From Melanocharis versteri (Eukaryota > Chordata > Aves > Passeriformes > Melanocharitidae), in assembly GCA_013397845.1 (NCBI GenBank), contig VZTG01003228.1, positions 84,328 to 148,327 on the forward strand: a stretch of DNA of 64,000 nt. The letters are read 5' to 3'. Positions 49,040 through 59,381 of this stretch are shown one piece after another. The stretch's first letter is position 1, and each line of letters begins with the position of its first letter. The position numbers were made by a program, and so were the translations under genes. The notes beneath the pieces are model-generated. The model saw nothing but the letters and a program-made list of their open reading frames with translations. It was not told the origin of the DNA and searched no databases.

Positions 49040-49093
49040 NNNNNNNNNNNNNNNNNNNNNNNNNNNNNNNNNNNNNNNNNNNNNNNNNNNNNN
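49040..49093. other. Assembly gap (54 N)
   Basis: Run of undetermined bases within the 3' UTR. The flanks show that it sits between a duplicated contig end and the GC-rich minisatellite. Confidence 1.
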
Positions 49094-49100
49094 AGCTCTC

Positions 49101-49160
49101 GGGCCGGGTGAGGGTCCGGGGCGGGTCCGGGGCGGGTGAGGGTCCGGGGCGGGTCCGGGA
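49101..49160 (+). repeat. GC-rich minisatellite, right side of gap
   Basis: The same GGGTGAGGGTCCGGGGCGGG pattern as 48398-48480, then unique sequence from GACAGCTCCACG onward. The two tracts are most simply one locus seen from both sides. Confidence 0.9.
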
Positions 49161-49770
49161 CAGCTCCACGCCTGGTGCCGCTGGCTCCGAGTCCTCGTGC
49201 AGGGCGGGCTGGGACCCGTTGCGCCCCACCAGCATCCCCTCCTCCAGCATCCCTCCATCAGGCCTGGTGTGCAGCTGCCACGGGCTGGCAGCGAGCTGCT
49301 GCTCTGGCTGGGCTTCCATTCGGGAAAGCACTTGGCACGTACTTGCATCTTCTTGAAACCCTACAGAGCCAAGCACAGGGCGGTTACACCCAAGCACAAC
49401 ACAGAAGTGCTTTTTCCTGAGGGAAGCAGGGGATCCTAAGCACAAACTCAGCTTCTTTCCAGAGTTTTGAGGGTTCAAGAATGGCAGGTAAGGGGCCAAG
49501 AGCTGTTGCCACAAATGGGCTGTGCCTGGGGCTGGGGCTCCTGGCTGCGGGAGGTGCTCAGTGCCGGTACCGTCCCCGAAGCCCAAAGCCAGGGCACAGC
49601 CCGGCCCTCCGCGGTCCCACCTGCGCTCTCGCTGCTCCGCTGCCGCCCCAGCCGCTCCCCCAGCCCCCAGCATGCTTTCATCGCCTTCAATGAATGTAGC
49701 ACTGCGTACGTCCTGCTGAGGGAAATGCTGGATTTATATCAGAGAATGTGAAGAGAGTTTATAGAGTGAA

Positions 49771-49776
49771 AATAAA
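49771..49776 (+). terminator. RAP1GAP2: Proximal AATAAA polyadenylation signal
   Basis: Canonical AATAAA in GTGAAAATAAATCTTG. A T-rich stretch (AAGTTTATTTTTGATGT) follows about 25 nt later, so it may be used as a proximal site. Confidence 0.5.
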
Positions 49777-49856
49777 TCTTGAAGAAATGTATCTGACAAA
49801 GTTTATTTTTGATGTAGAGAGGCGGTGCTTTGTAGTTTCTGGTGACCTATGTCTGT

Positions 49857-49864
49857 TGTAAATA
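49857..49864 (+). promoter_or_regulatory. Pumilio-type element in 3' UTR
   Basis: TGTAAATA matches the UGUANAUA consensus bound by Pumilio proteins. It lies between the two poly(A) signals, so only transcripts ending at the distal site would carry it. Binding is inferred from the motif. Confidence 0.4.
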
Positions 49865-49966
49865 ATGTATATTTAATTTATTGCTATGGTAGCAGATTGT
49901 TATGTATAAAACTAAAGGTTCACAAATGTATATTTTGTTGCTTACATGTGTCTTTGCAAAATTCAC

Positions 49967-49972
49967 AATAAA
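49967..49972 (+). terminator. RAP1GAP2: Distal AATAAA polyadenylation signal, likely RAP1GAP2 end
   Basis: AATAAA in TTCACAATAAATAACATATT, followed within 30-45 nt by a strong GT-rich element (CCGTGTGTGTGTCC). Cleavage would fall near 49985-49995. It is the best-formed terminator-like signal in the window. Confidence 0.75.
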
Positions 49973-52183
49973 TAACATATTTTGTGTCCGTATATGTACT
50001 CCGTGTGTGTGTCCATGTAGTGACAGCTTTGGAGGAGCTTTTTGGGAACATTCTTTTGAAAACCAGTTGAGGGCATGGAACTGGGCTGAGCCGTGGCAGC
50101 GGGAGCCTGGGAGAGCTGACATGAAGTCAAACACTCCAGCAGTGGAGGCTGGAGGATATCGGAGCCCAGGGACGTGTAAATGGGGAATCTCTGCTGGTGC
50201 AGAGGAGGGGGAGCCAGCGACTCTTCTGCAAACACGCAGCCATTTAACCAAGAGAACTATTCTGTCGGAACCGAAATTAGCGTCCCATAAAGCTCCGTAC
50301 GAACCGGTCCCTGTTGTCAGCAGCCAGCCCATGCGGCAGAGCAAACAAACAGGCAACAGCTCCGCCTGCCTGCGCCAGCCGAGCTCCCCGCTCCATCGGG
50401 CATCGCCACTGCCTCTGGACAGCTGGGTAAGCTAACAAGGAAATTGCATTTTCTCTCGCCAGCTCCTCGGCCTCCTTTCAAATCCATTTTACTTTTTTTT
50501 TTTTTTAGTATTTTAACAGGGGATGGGGAAAAGGCTGTTGTGGGAGAATCCGAGCAGCCCGGTGTGTGGTCAGCGGGCACACGCAGCCTGTCTGGTACCA
50601 CGGGCAGTCCTTACATGGGGCAAAGTTACTGACAGCCCCTCATGTTCAGAGCACAGTTAACCTTGAGAGGTTTAAAAAGTTAAGCTTTAAAATTAAACAG
50701 TGTGAGACAATGTTGACAGATATACAAGCAGTTTAAACATATGTTTAAAAGGATTTAAAGAAATCTTTTCTAGACCTGGCAGATGGGCAAGTTGGGAATT
50801 AATCGTTGAGTATTCCAGCCAGAATTTGGAAAGTTTCCCACAGAATCTGGACTATAAGGTTTGGTGGGAGGGAGACTCAAATTCTGCAGACAACTGGAAA
50901 ACAAACTCGAAACAGGCCGCTCAGCCAGAATTGCTTCACTCACTTTTATAGTTTAAACAAACTGTGAGTGTTGTGGAAACAAGAACCTAAATCCAGGTTT
51001 CAGAGGATCTGGGGATAGTAATTGAGTTAGTTGTTTACTTCTATAGCTGAGGTGGACTAAATTGTTAAATAATGTGCTTGGGAGCACTGAGCTGCTGGGA
51101 ATGTTACTCATAAAATGAAACACAAACCCAAATTGGAGGTCTTGTTCTTGAGAGGTCACAGAGTGTCATCTGGTCCTAGTTTGGGGTTTTTATGATTTTT
51201 TATGAATTTTATGATTTCTTCTAGGTTTAGCTGGGAAACCTGCTTCAGCTCAACCCTAGAGGGTTTAAGACACTCACCATAATTTGTTCCAGCAGTAGCT
51301 GCAATTATGATCTGCTATATACACAATTTTACATCTCAGCTTATTCTATATGATTTTGAACTTGAGATGCTCCAATCAGGATCCCAATTCTCTTGGCTGT
51401 CTATATCCAGATGCACACAATGAGTAGCACTTTGCTGTTTTTCCTTTCCTTCCACACTACAGAGGATCCAATCAAGCCTGAATCCAGGCTTAAGAGACAA
51501 ATGTAAATAATCATTTCAGCATTTATCTCCTAGAGGTTTATTCCTAGATTACTTACTGAATTACGATTAGTTTCTTTGCACATGCCACTGCCTATAGGCT
51601 TGAAGTAAGTCTCCTCCCTGGAAAGGAACTTTCTCTGGGCTTTACAAGGCATTAGCAGTTTGCTTGGAGTCTTTAATTCACTCAGTTCCAGCTTTCCACA
51701 ATCTTCAAAGCAGAGTCCCCAACTGATTCTGCCAGCAAATCGCAGATGTGACCAGAGCCAGAGCTGAGGACTGTGGTGCTGCCCTGCCAGAGGTCAGGAA
51801 CCATGGGAGGATGATTTTACTGCCTGAGTACCTTCCCTGTCTCCTGTAGGGATGCTCACTGTGCCACGGACTGCTCGTCCTGATCACAGAGGAGAGTAAT
51901 TTGATCATTCAGTCATGGGAGCATCTGCAGATGTGAAGACACTGACCCCAATTAAAAGTGGTTGGATGTTCTAAGGCTGTTCCAAATCATCTTCAGAGCT
52001 TATCAGATCTGGCAGGGCAGCATGGGGCAGCTATTAGGGAAGATGATAAGACCTTGTCTGTCTCTTTAATGAAAGTCTGGAGGTACCAGATAATCATGCT
52101 GAATAGTGCTTAGTGGAAAACCTCCTGGATGTAACTAATCAAGTAATTTCCTAGGCGCTGAAGGAAAGTAGAAGGAAGAATGA

Positions 52184-52343
52184 AATCACAGAATGCTTTG
52201 GTTTAGGAGGGAAGTTTAAAGATCACCTACTTACCCCCTGATAAGGGCAGGGACATCTTCCACTAGGCTCGGGCGCTCAAAGCCTTATCTGGTCTGGCCT
52301 GGAACACTTCCAGGGATGCGGCTCTGCAGAGCTGCTGCTCTGG
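52184..52343 (-). repeat. CR1 LINE 3'-end fragment
   Basis: Starts AATCACAGAATGCTTTGGTT and continues through GGGCAGGGACATCTTCCACT, AAAGCCTTATCTGGTCTGGC and GAACACTTCCAGGGATGCGG, the reversed avian CR1 tail. Confidence 0.95.
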
Positions 52344-53299
52344 ATCCAGCTTTGACAGTGGCTGTCTGGCTCAACCAAGCGAGGCATCAACTGGTAAAAA
52401 CCAGGTTTGTTCTTAATATTTGAAATCAGAATTAGGGACAAGAAAATCCAACTTGTTTATGTTATTGGTTTTTTTTTATGCCTGCAAACTCTTGATACAA
52501 TATAAAGAAACTATCCAGCGTAAGTGTTTCCCGCAGTCCTTTGTCCATGTGGCTGGATGCAGTGTAGTCCTCAAGGATGAGGTGTGTGTTCCATGGCACA
52601 GCCAGGACACTGCAGCCCCACAGCAGTCTCGGACTGAAAACCTCTGGGAAAGGCTCGAGATGACACAGAGAAGAAAAACAGCTATCCCTGATCACATACT
52701 TTATTCAAGGCCCTGTGAATTTATTTGACATGAGGTTTTGATATTTATAGCCAGACTTACGCTTTACTTTTTTTTTATAATAGTGGATGTTTATTTCTCT
52801 CACCCATTACATCCCACCCCAGAAACTGCACGAGTTTATGACAAACACGAAGTGAGGCTGATGTAGTTTCTTTGTAAAATTAGAAGGTTTTGGCACCTGT
52901 GGGTGTCTCGAGCACACAACTCAGTGTGCTGTTGAGCTACTGAAAATGTAAATCCTTCAGTGTTTAATTTCAATAGTGACTGAGTTTTTCCACGTGGGTG
53001 GGGGAAGAATTTTCCAGTTTCATTCCTCGGAGCTGCTGAACTCAGAGGTTTCCTCTTCTGTACAGAAGGTGGCACTGGAAATACAGGAATGAAGTGTAAT
53101 CATATGCTTGCCTTTACAAACAGGCTCGTGTCTGGGTAACACCGTGTCGGAACGCCTGGGACCAGAAGTGCTCCCTCTCTCCCAGCCAGTGAGGTCCCGT
53201 TCTGCCTCTTGTGAGGGTTAATTCACCAGGTGACTAGCACATGTAAAATGTCTGAGCCCCACAGATGAGCTGGGGTCTGAGGTGAATTGTCAGAGCCCA

Positions 53300-53690
53300 A
53301 ACGCTCAGGATAGCGAGAGACAGCCCCTAACACTGAGCTGTGTCCTGTCCGAGGAGGGAGCTGCCGGGTGGCCGCGCTGGTGCTCTCGTGTCCCCGGCCA
53401 AGCCACCCGGGGCCATCTCCTCACTGTGCGGGTCCCTCGGTGCGGGCTCGCCTCGGCCCCTCCAGCAAACGTGCCGGACCCGAGCCCAGCTCAGCATCAG
53501 CGGGATGAAGGGCTCCGTCAGCTGCTCTGAGCTCCGTGGGCAGCAGCAGTGCTGCGGAGGGGTGAAGGGGACGCAGCCCCGGAGCCTCGGATGCGTCGGC
53601 TCCCGCCGGGACCACGGAGCGGCGGCAGCGCCTCGGCGGAGACACAAACCCGAGCCTGGGGAACATCGGCTCTGGAGGTAACCTAAAAAT
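53300..53690. promoter_or_regulatory. GC-rich, CpG-bearing block in the downstream region
   Basis: This is the only clearly GC-rich stretch in the 14 kb after RAP1GAP2. It ends with GGAG|GTAACC at 53674-53683, a plausible splice donor on the + strand, followed at once by AATAAATAAATT. It could be a small CpG island with a first exon of an unrecognised transcript. Its reading frames resemble nothing I know. Confidence 0.3.
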
Positions 53691-56600
53691 AAATAAATTA
53701 GTTGTAGGAGCTTAGAGCTTACAAGCTTGACTAAATGGGAAAAATCTTTCTTTCTTTGCGATGTTGGAGGTGCCGCAGGAGACCTCAAATTCGTGTCCCA
53801 CAGTAGCTACTGTGCAGGGAGGGAGCAGCTGCTGTTGGGAGTAGTTCAGCTGCAAAAAGTGTGTTTGTGTTCATAGTGTTACTAATGTTTCCTTTACAAC
53901 TTTGCCAAATACAAAAATTTTAAAGCATTTTTGTTCTGATGAGAAGAAATGAGTTGGGCTTGCTAGAAGTTCTTCCTGTGTTACCTTGGGTCCCATCTTA
54001 GGTGGAGCTGCCCATGACCTTTGCTTCTGGGATACAGAGGGAAGGTTGCTGAATAGTTGTGAACTTCAATAATGCCAAACACAGGTCTGGCCAAGGCTCA
54101 GAAGCTGGCTGCACGTCTGGCAGTCCTCTGTCTTACAGCCAGTGCCACGGTCTTTAATTTCCATGCTGTTTCTGGCTCTATTTCATGTGTCCAGTAGGAG
54201 AGGAAAGTTTGGAAAGGAAAACTAATAGATCTGTCTTTGCATGCCTGGCACTGAGACCTGCAAGAGAAGTTGGGTGGCTCTGTGGAACTCTGCAAGACCA
54301 CACTCTACCCACTGATCCATCTCGCCTTGGATTCCTCCCCACGGTAAACCTTCCCCCCTTCCAATTTCCATCAAGCTCTTTCTGGGAAGGGCCCCCACAC
54401 CTCCTAAGCTTCTACAGGAGTTTCTTCCTTTATCCACAAGGCCACTTCCCCTCTGTTACCTGAAGTCAGAAGTTGTCTGCAATTTGGAGTGTAGAAATGG
54501 CCACTTTGGGACACTCTAATCATGCCTCCAATTGTCCGACAGGGACTGTGATGCTTTGCTTTGCTCTGGTGCTTTGCCTGAATTTTGGGTGCAGAAGTAG
54601 GGGCTGTATCTGCTGTGCTCTATTGTCTGTTTGCTTTCCTTGAAGCCTTCCTAGAGGAATTATTTGTTAAACAAATTGAATGTGTTGGGGATAACACACA
54701 ATGGTTCATAATTCTCTATCACGTACCGCTGACACCAGTAGGGATTTCTGCTACATCAATAGCAGAGTGCTGGGGCTGAAGAGAGCACTCTGGGAGGTGG
54801 TTCTGCTGCTGAAGACATGACCATATTCATTGACAGGCAGAATTAATTTGTTGGGTTTTGTTTGCATGGATTGTGCAGGAGTAAAATCCCACTTATTTTC
54901 CATTTCAGCGCCATGAAAAGTGTATTGATTTTTCTTCACTTCTGATTGTTCACATTACTGGATTGCTTTTAAATAGTTGACAGAGATCATTCATTTTCCA
55001 GCTCCACCATATTTTACAGCTCGTTCCCTCTTTTATTTGTGTGTCCTTTGGGGGAGTTCCACAGTTATACAGAATACTGATGACCCTGGCAGGAGGGAGG
55101 AAACCCTTCCCCCATGGGGTTTTTGCTCCTTCCTGCCTTCTCCCTGGCACCTTCAGCACCTGTGTTTCACCTTCCTGACTTAGACGCTGGAGCTGAGGCT
55201 CAAAAATCTCTGAGCCAAAGATCAGAACAGGCCCAAGAAATAACGTGGCCACAGAAAAATCAGTAGTGTTGCAAGAGGCATTGGTTAGTGACAGAACATT
55301 CAGAGTGGTCGTCGGTGTCACAGGAATGTGAATAAGGAGTGATGAGCTCACCAGGGGAGTGGGAAGCATCCTTCTGACCCAAAACACAGAGGAAATGAGG
55401 GACCCTCTGGGCACTTCTTGAGTGCAGAATCCACCGGGCTTTGAAATGCTGCCCCAGCCCAACACACGTCTCTTTACCCTTTCTCCTGAGCTGTGTCACC
55501 TCTCCAGCCTGAGCCCGTTGGGAGCAAGAGCTGTCTGTCCCTCTTTGCTAGTACAGTACCTAAAATAATGGGGTCCTGCTTTCACAGAAGCCTCCAGGCA
55601 ACAGGGTGACAGTGCTAATAATGAGAATTAATTATTCATTTATCACTTCACTCTCAGTGAATAATCTCCAATAATCATGTATAATTTGCTGCTTCAGTGA
55701 ATATTCTGATAGTAAACAGAGCTGGTAGAATAAAGTCACAGGAGTGAAAACCCCATTTAAAAGGAGTGTGAAAACGGTCACGACTAGAAAAAAATCTAAG
55801 AAATGTTTGTGCATAATCATTTGCCCAGATCTAGTAATGTCCTAGATAAACACATGGAAGGCAGATAGAGACACGGATTGCTCAATCTCTTACCCAGCTC
55901 TTGTTAGAGAGTCAGAGATGATCCCAAACAGGAGCCTGTGTGGCCAGAGGATCACCCAGACTGCAGGTCAAAATGAAGCCTGCCCTGGAAAGTCAGGGAA
56001 AGCAGAAAGTTGCCTCCAGTGCTGCTCAGGGTGAGTTTGCATGGTTTGTGAAAGCTAAATAACATTGACTTTCCCATTTGCTCTTGCTTTTTCCCTTCCC
56101 ACCAGCTACTGACTGCTTGACCCACAGGGCTGTGCCCATCCACACTGTGTGCATTTACTGCAAAACTGTTTGCGATAAAGGCAGATTCCAGCAGCAAGGA
56201 GCTGTGCTGGGCTGTGGTGTTGTTATGGGAAACTGCTGAAACATTGTCTCTTCCAACATGGAAATCTCTTTCAGAAGCAGATTGCACTGTTGTATTTTAG
56301 ACTGTGGTGCCTGCTCACATTATCCCTCGCTGATGTACAGTGATGATGCATGTGTTGGATCTCACAATGGTGAGAGAATTAACGCTTTAGAAGTGTTTAC
56401 CTCCCCCATTATTGACGTTCTGCCAGTAGCAGTGTGCTAATATTCTCTGCAGAGAAACTAAAGGCACAGACAAAAATCACTGAGCTTCTCTTCTCGTCTA
56501 AATCTCCAGGTAAGAAACGGCATTTCTGTGTGTGAACAGCACTGTTTGGTGACACAAACCATTACCTATTTCCCCTTTCAATTATAGGATATTTGTTCAG

Positions 56601-59329
56601 TTTTTCTTTTTTTTCTGGGCAACTTTCTGAAGCATCACTTGGCAGATTTTATTTTCTCGTGGTTTCCACTCTTATATTTATTTCTACAGAAGTATTAAAG
56701 CATTTAACTTCCATTTATACATTTATAAGTGTGTGACTAAAGTCCTGTTGGTGGGATGAACAGCTAGACCTCTCCTGTGCACTGAAAGATGAACCTTTTC
56801 AGAGAGAAAACAGAGTCTAACATCCTAAAGCTATAAGGAATTCAGACATCTCGTATTTTGGACAGCTGGTTTGAACGTAAAAATCCAGGAAGGGATTTAC
56901 TCATTTTCTCTTTAAGCCACCTGAATCAAATCCTAATGTCTGTGTGAGATGTTTTCAGTGAAGGACACGGGTGTTTGCCAGTGCTAATCAAAACAGTGTA
57001 GGCTTGGGAATGCCACGCTGGCAGCTGAGCAGCAGGGCAGGACCCCGAGCTGGCGCGGGGTCTGGACCTGCTCCCCGTGGCATGGAGCCGTGGGAGCAGA
57101 GCATCCCCACCTGGGAACACACCTTCCTCTGCAAGGCCACCAGCCTGGCCCCGTGAGCAGGGCAGGAGCTGCAGCTTGGGAACTCTCCTCTCCCTTGTGC
57201 CGACACCAGCGATGCTCTGAGATTCACGATACCGGATCCAAACCTCCGCAGTCCTGGAGCATCCCCAGCCTGCAGCTCCAGTGCTGCTCACTGCTGAGTA
57301 AATGCTAAACTTCCATCTTATAGGCATGTCCTGAGACTTAATTAATGCTTCTGAAGTATTTTAAAGCCCTCAGATGGCAAGCAGGCTAAAATATTGCCAG
57401 TCCCTGAGGAGCCTTCCCCTTCAGGGAGGAAGCCGGGTGTTTTATTTAATGAGCAGCAGTGTCTGAGGACTGTCTTGACTGATTATTTCTGAGGCAAAGC
57501 AGCAACACATTCACACGACGCTGCTGAATTTTAAATAGTCTCCAGTTTATCATGGAAATACAGCACTGGAGCAAGTACTCCCTTTTGCACTCCTGCAGCC
57601 AGCCTGGCCTGAGACTCTCCCTCCAAGACCTGCTCCACAGGGGCAGAAAAGGCTCCCATGGAAACCATTGCACCATGAACAAGTTGAGGAGGTCCTACCT
57701 CTTCTCCTTCAGGGAAAAATGTATGGAGCCAGGTGATTCATCTTTTCTGCAGGAATGTCTGTTGCTCACCTTTTCTGTTTCTCTAAGTTAGATAGTGTTG
57801 GCTGCACTGGGCAGCATCTCTTCTTACACCCTGGGAGTGCTGGGCAGCTCAGCGATGCTGATAAACAACTTTATGATAATGCAGATTATGTAAATGTACT
57901 AGTTTTCCTATCATTTCTTGTGCTACCCATGGGAGCAAGTATTTTCTGGTGTGTGAGCAAGCTGCAGCAGTCAACCTGCTGCCTTTTTTAAAAAACGCTT
58001 TACAGGAGCAGAACTGTCTTCAGAGGTTCTCTCGCCTGATACCTGAACTAGTGACTGTGAACACGACGTGCGCCGTGTGAAGCCAAATAACCCTCCAGGA
58101 ATTCTTTCTATTAAAATAATTGCTAGGGCAGAGGAATACTGCAAACAGCTGTGGTTCATCCCATAAACATATTCTCCCTCCTTCTGGAGCCTCAGCCTCC
58201 AACTGATGCCAGAGCCTGTCAGCTGCAGGAGCAGTGGAACATATTTCCTTTGCAGAAATGAAACGATTACTGTTGAATAAATCTGTTGTGCACAGACCTG
58301 AACTCCCCAGTGCATACTGCATATGCAAAAGGGAAAAGTGACAGTGTTTCACCCTGGAATGAGCTGAAGCGACAGTTCATCTGCCGAACACGCTGGCTGT
58401 GGAGCTGCTGTGTGTCAGCAGCCTAGCAACACTGAGTGTGATGAAAAAATCCCCCGAAATCAGTCCAGCACTGAATGGCATCTTCTTGCCATGTAGTGCC
58501 CTTGCTCTGCTGGGGAAGCAGCTGTCCCATGCCACGGGGATGTGCTGAGAGGAGGTTCCCAGCAAGCCCAGCATCCTCCTTTTGGCAGCCTGAGTGACTG
58601 GCAGCAGAGGGCTGAGCTGGGGAGAACAGGAGGGTTGGGGGGGGTCTGGGACCCAGAGGGTCTTGAGGTCCCTGGGCTGGGGCAATGGGCGCTTCTGGGC
58701 TGTTGTTTTCTGCTACAGCAACACAGGCAAGAGATGAGTCCCTAGCTCCACCCCATCCCTAGCATCACCCCGAGGTGATGCCTGGAGTGGAGGGAGAGAT
58801 GAGATAGACCAGAGCAAACTCCATTCTGCAGCTGTGAGGGGACATGAAAGAAAAATCGCAGAGGTCACTGCAACCTGTATGTGCCCCAGTTTCATGGACT
58901 TGGTATCACCTGATGAAGTCAAGCTCTCTGACAGGCCCATTTGTTTCTGTAAATCATGTCTGAGTGGAGGAGACAAGGAATGGACACGGACACTGCTGAC
59001 CCTGACGTGCTGGTGAGCTGTCACCAGCCCTTATGCCACAGTGGTGTTTCTCCTGCCTGGGCTGCGGGAAGGTGAGGGCTCTGCGGGGAGTGGGAGCAGT
59101 GCTCGCCCAGCCCCACCATCGCCTGTCAGGTTGCTCGAACAGCCTGCACTGTATTTGCAAAATATTGTTAATCAAGAGACACAGTTCAAGGCATTTGACT
59201 GGCACATCCAGTTAAGTGGTAGCAAACACGCTGTAAAACCACTGTGCTGAGGCCACCTTCCTAATGAATGCGAAGTGGGAGCAATCAATCAGGGTCGGAG
59301 CGCAGCCAGCGCTGGCACCGCCTCTGCAA

Positions 59330-59381
59330 ATGCAAATCGAATGAACAATAATGAGTGTTATCTAATTAGTGCGCACAGCTG
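59330..59381. promoter_or_regulatory. Clustered octamer, SOX, homeodomain and E-box motifs (candidate enhancer)
   Basis: ATGCAAAT (59330-59337), AACAATA (59344-59350), TAATTA (59363-59368) and CAGCTG (59376-59381) fall within 52 bp. An octamer 6 bp from a SOX-type core resembles SOX-POU composite sites, although this spacing is wider than the classical one. Chance occurrence is possible; conservation would decide. Confidence 0.3.

Larger units (their letters stand above)
44596..49990 (+). other. RAP1GAP2: RAP1GAP2 3' untranslated region
   Basis: About 5.4 kb lies between the stop codon and the distal poly(A) signal at 49967-49972. No gene-like open frame with homology occurs here. It includes a perfect hairpin at 46246-46281, a TA-rich tract, a GC-rich minisatellite and a 558-bp duplication next to an N gap, so its true length is probably about 0.7 kb shorter. 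The last 300 bp are AT-rich and 3'-UTR-like. That the whole stretch is a single exon is inferred. Confidence 0.7.
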
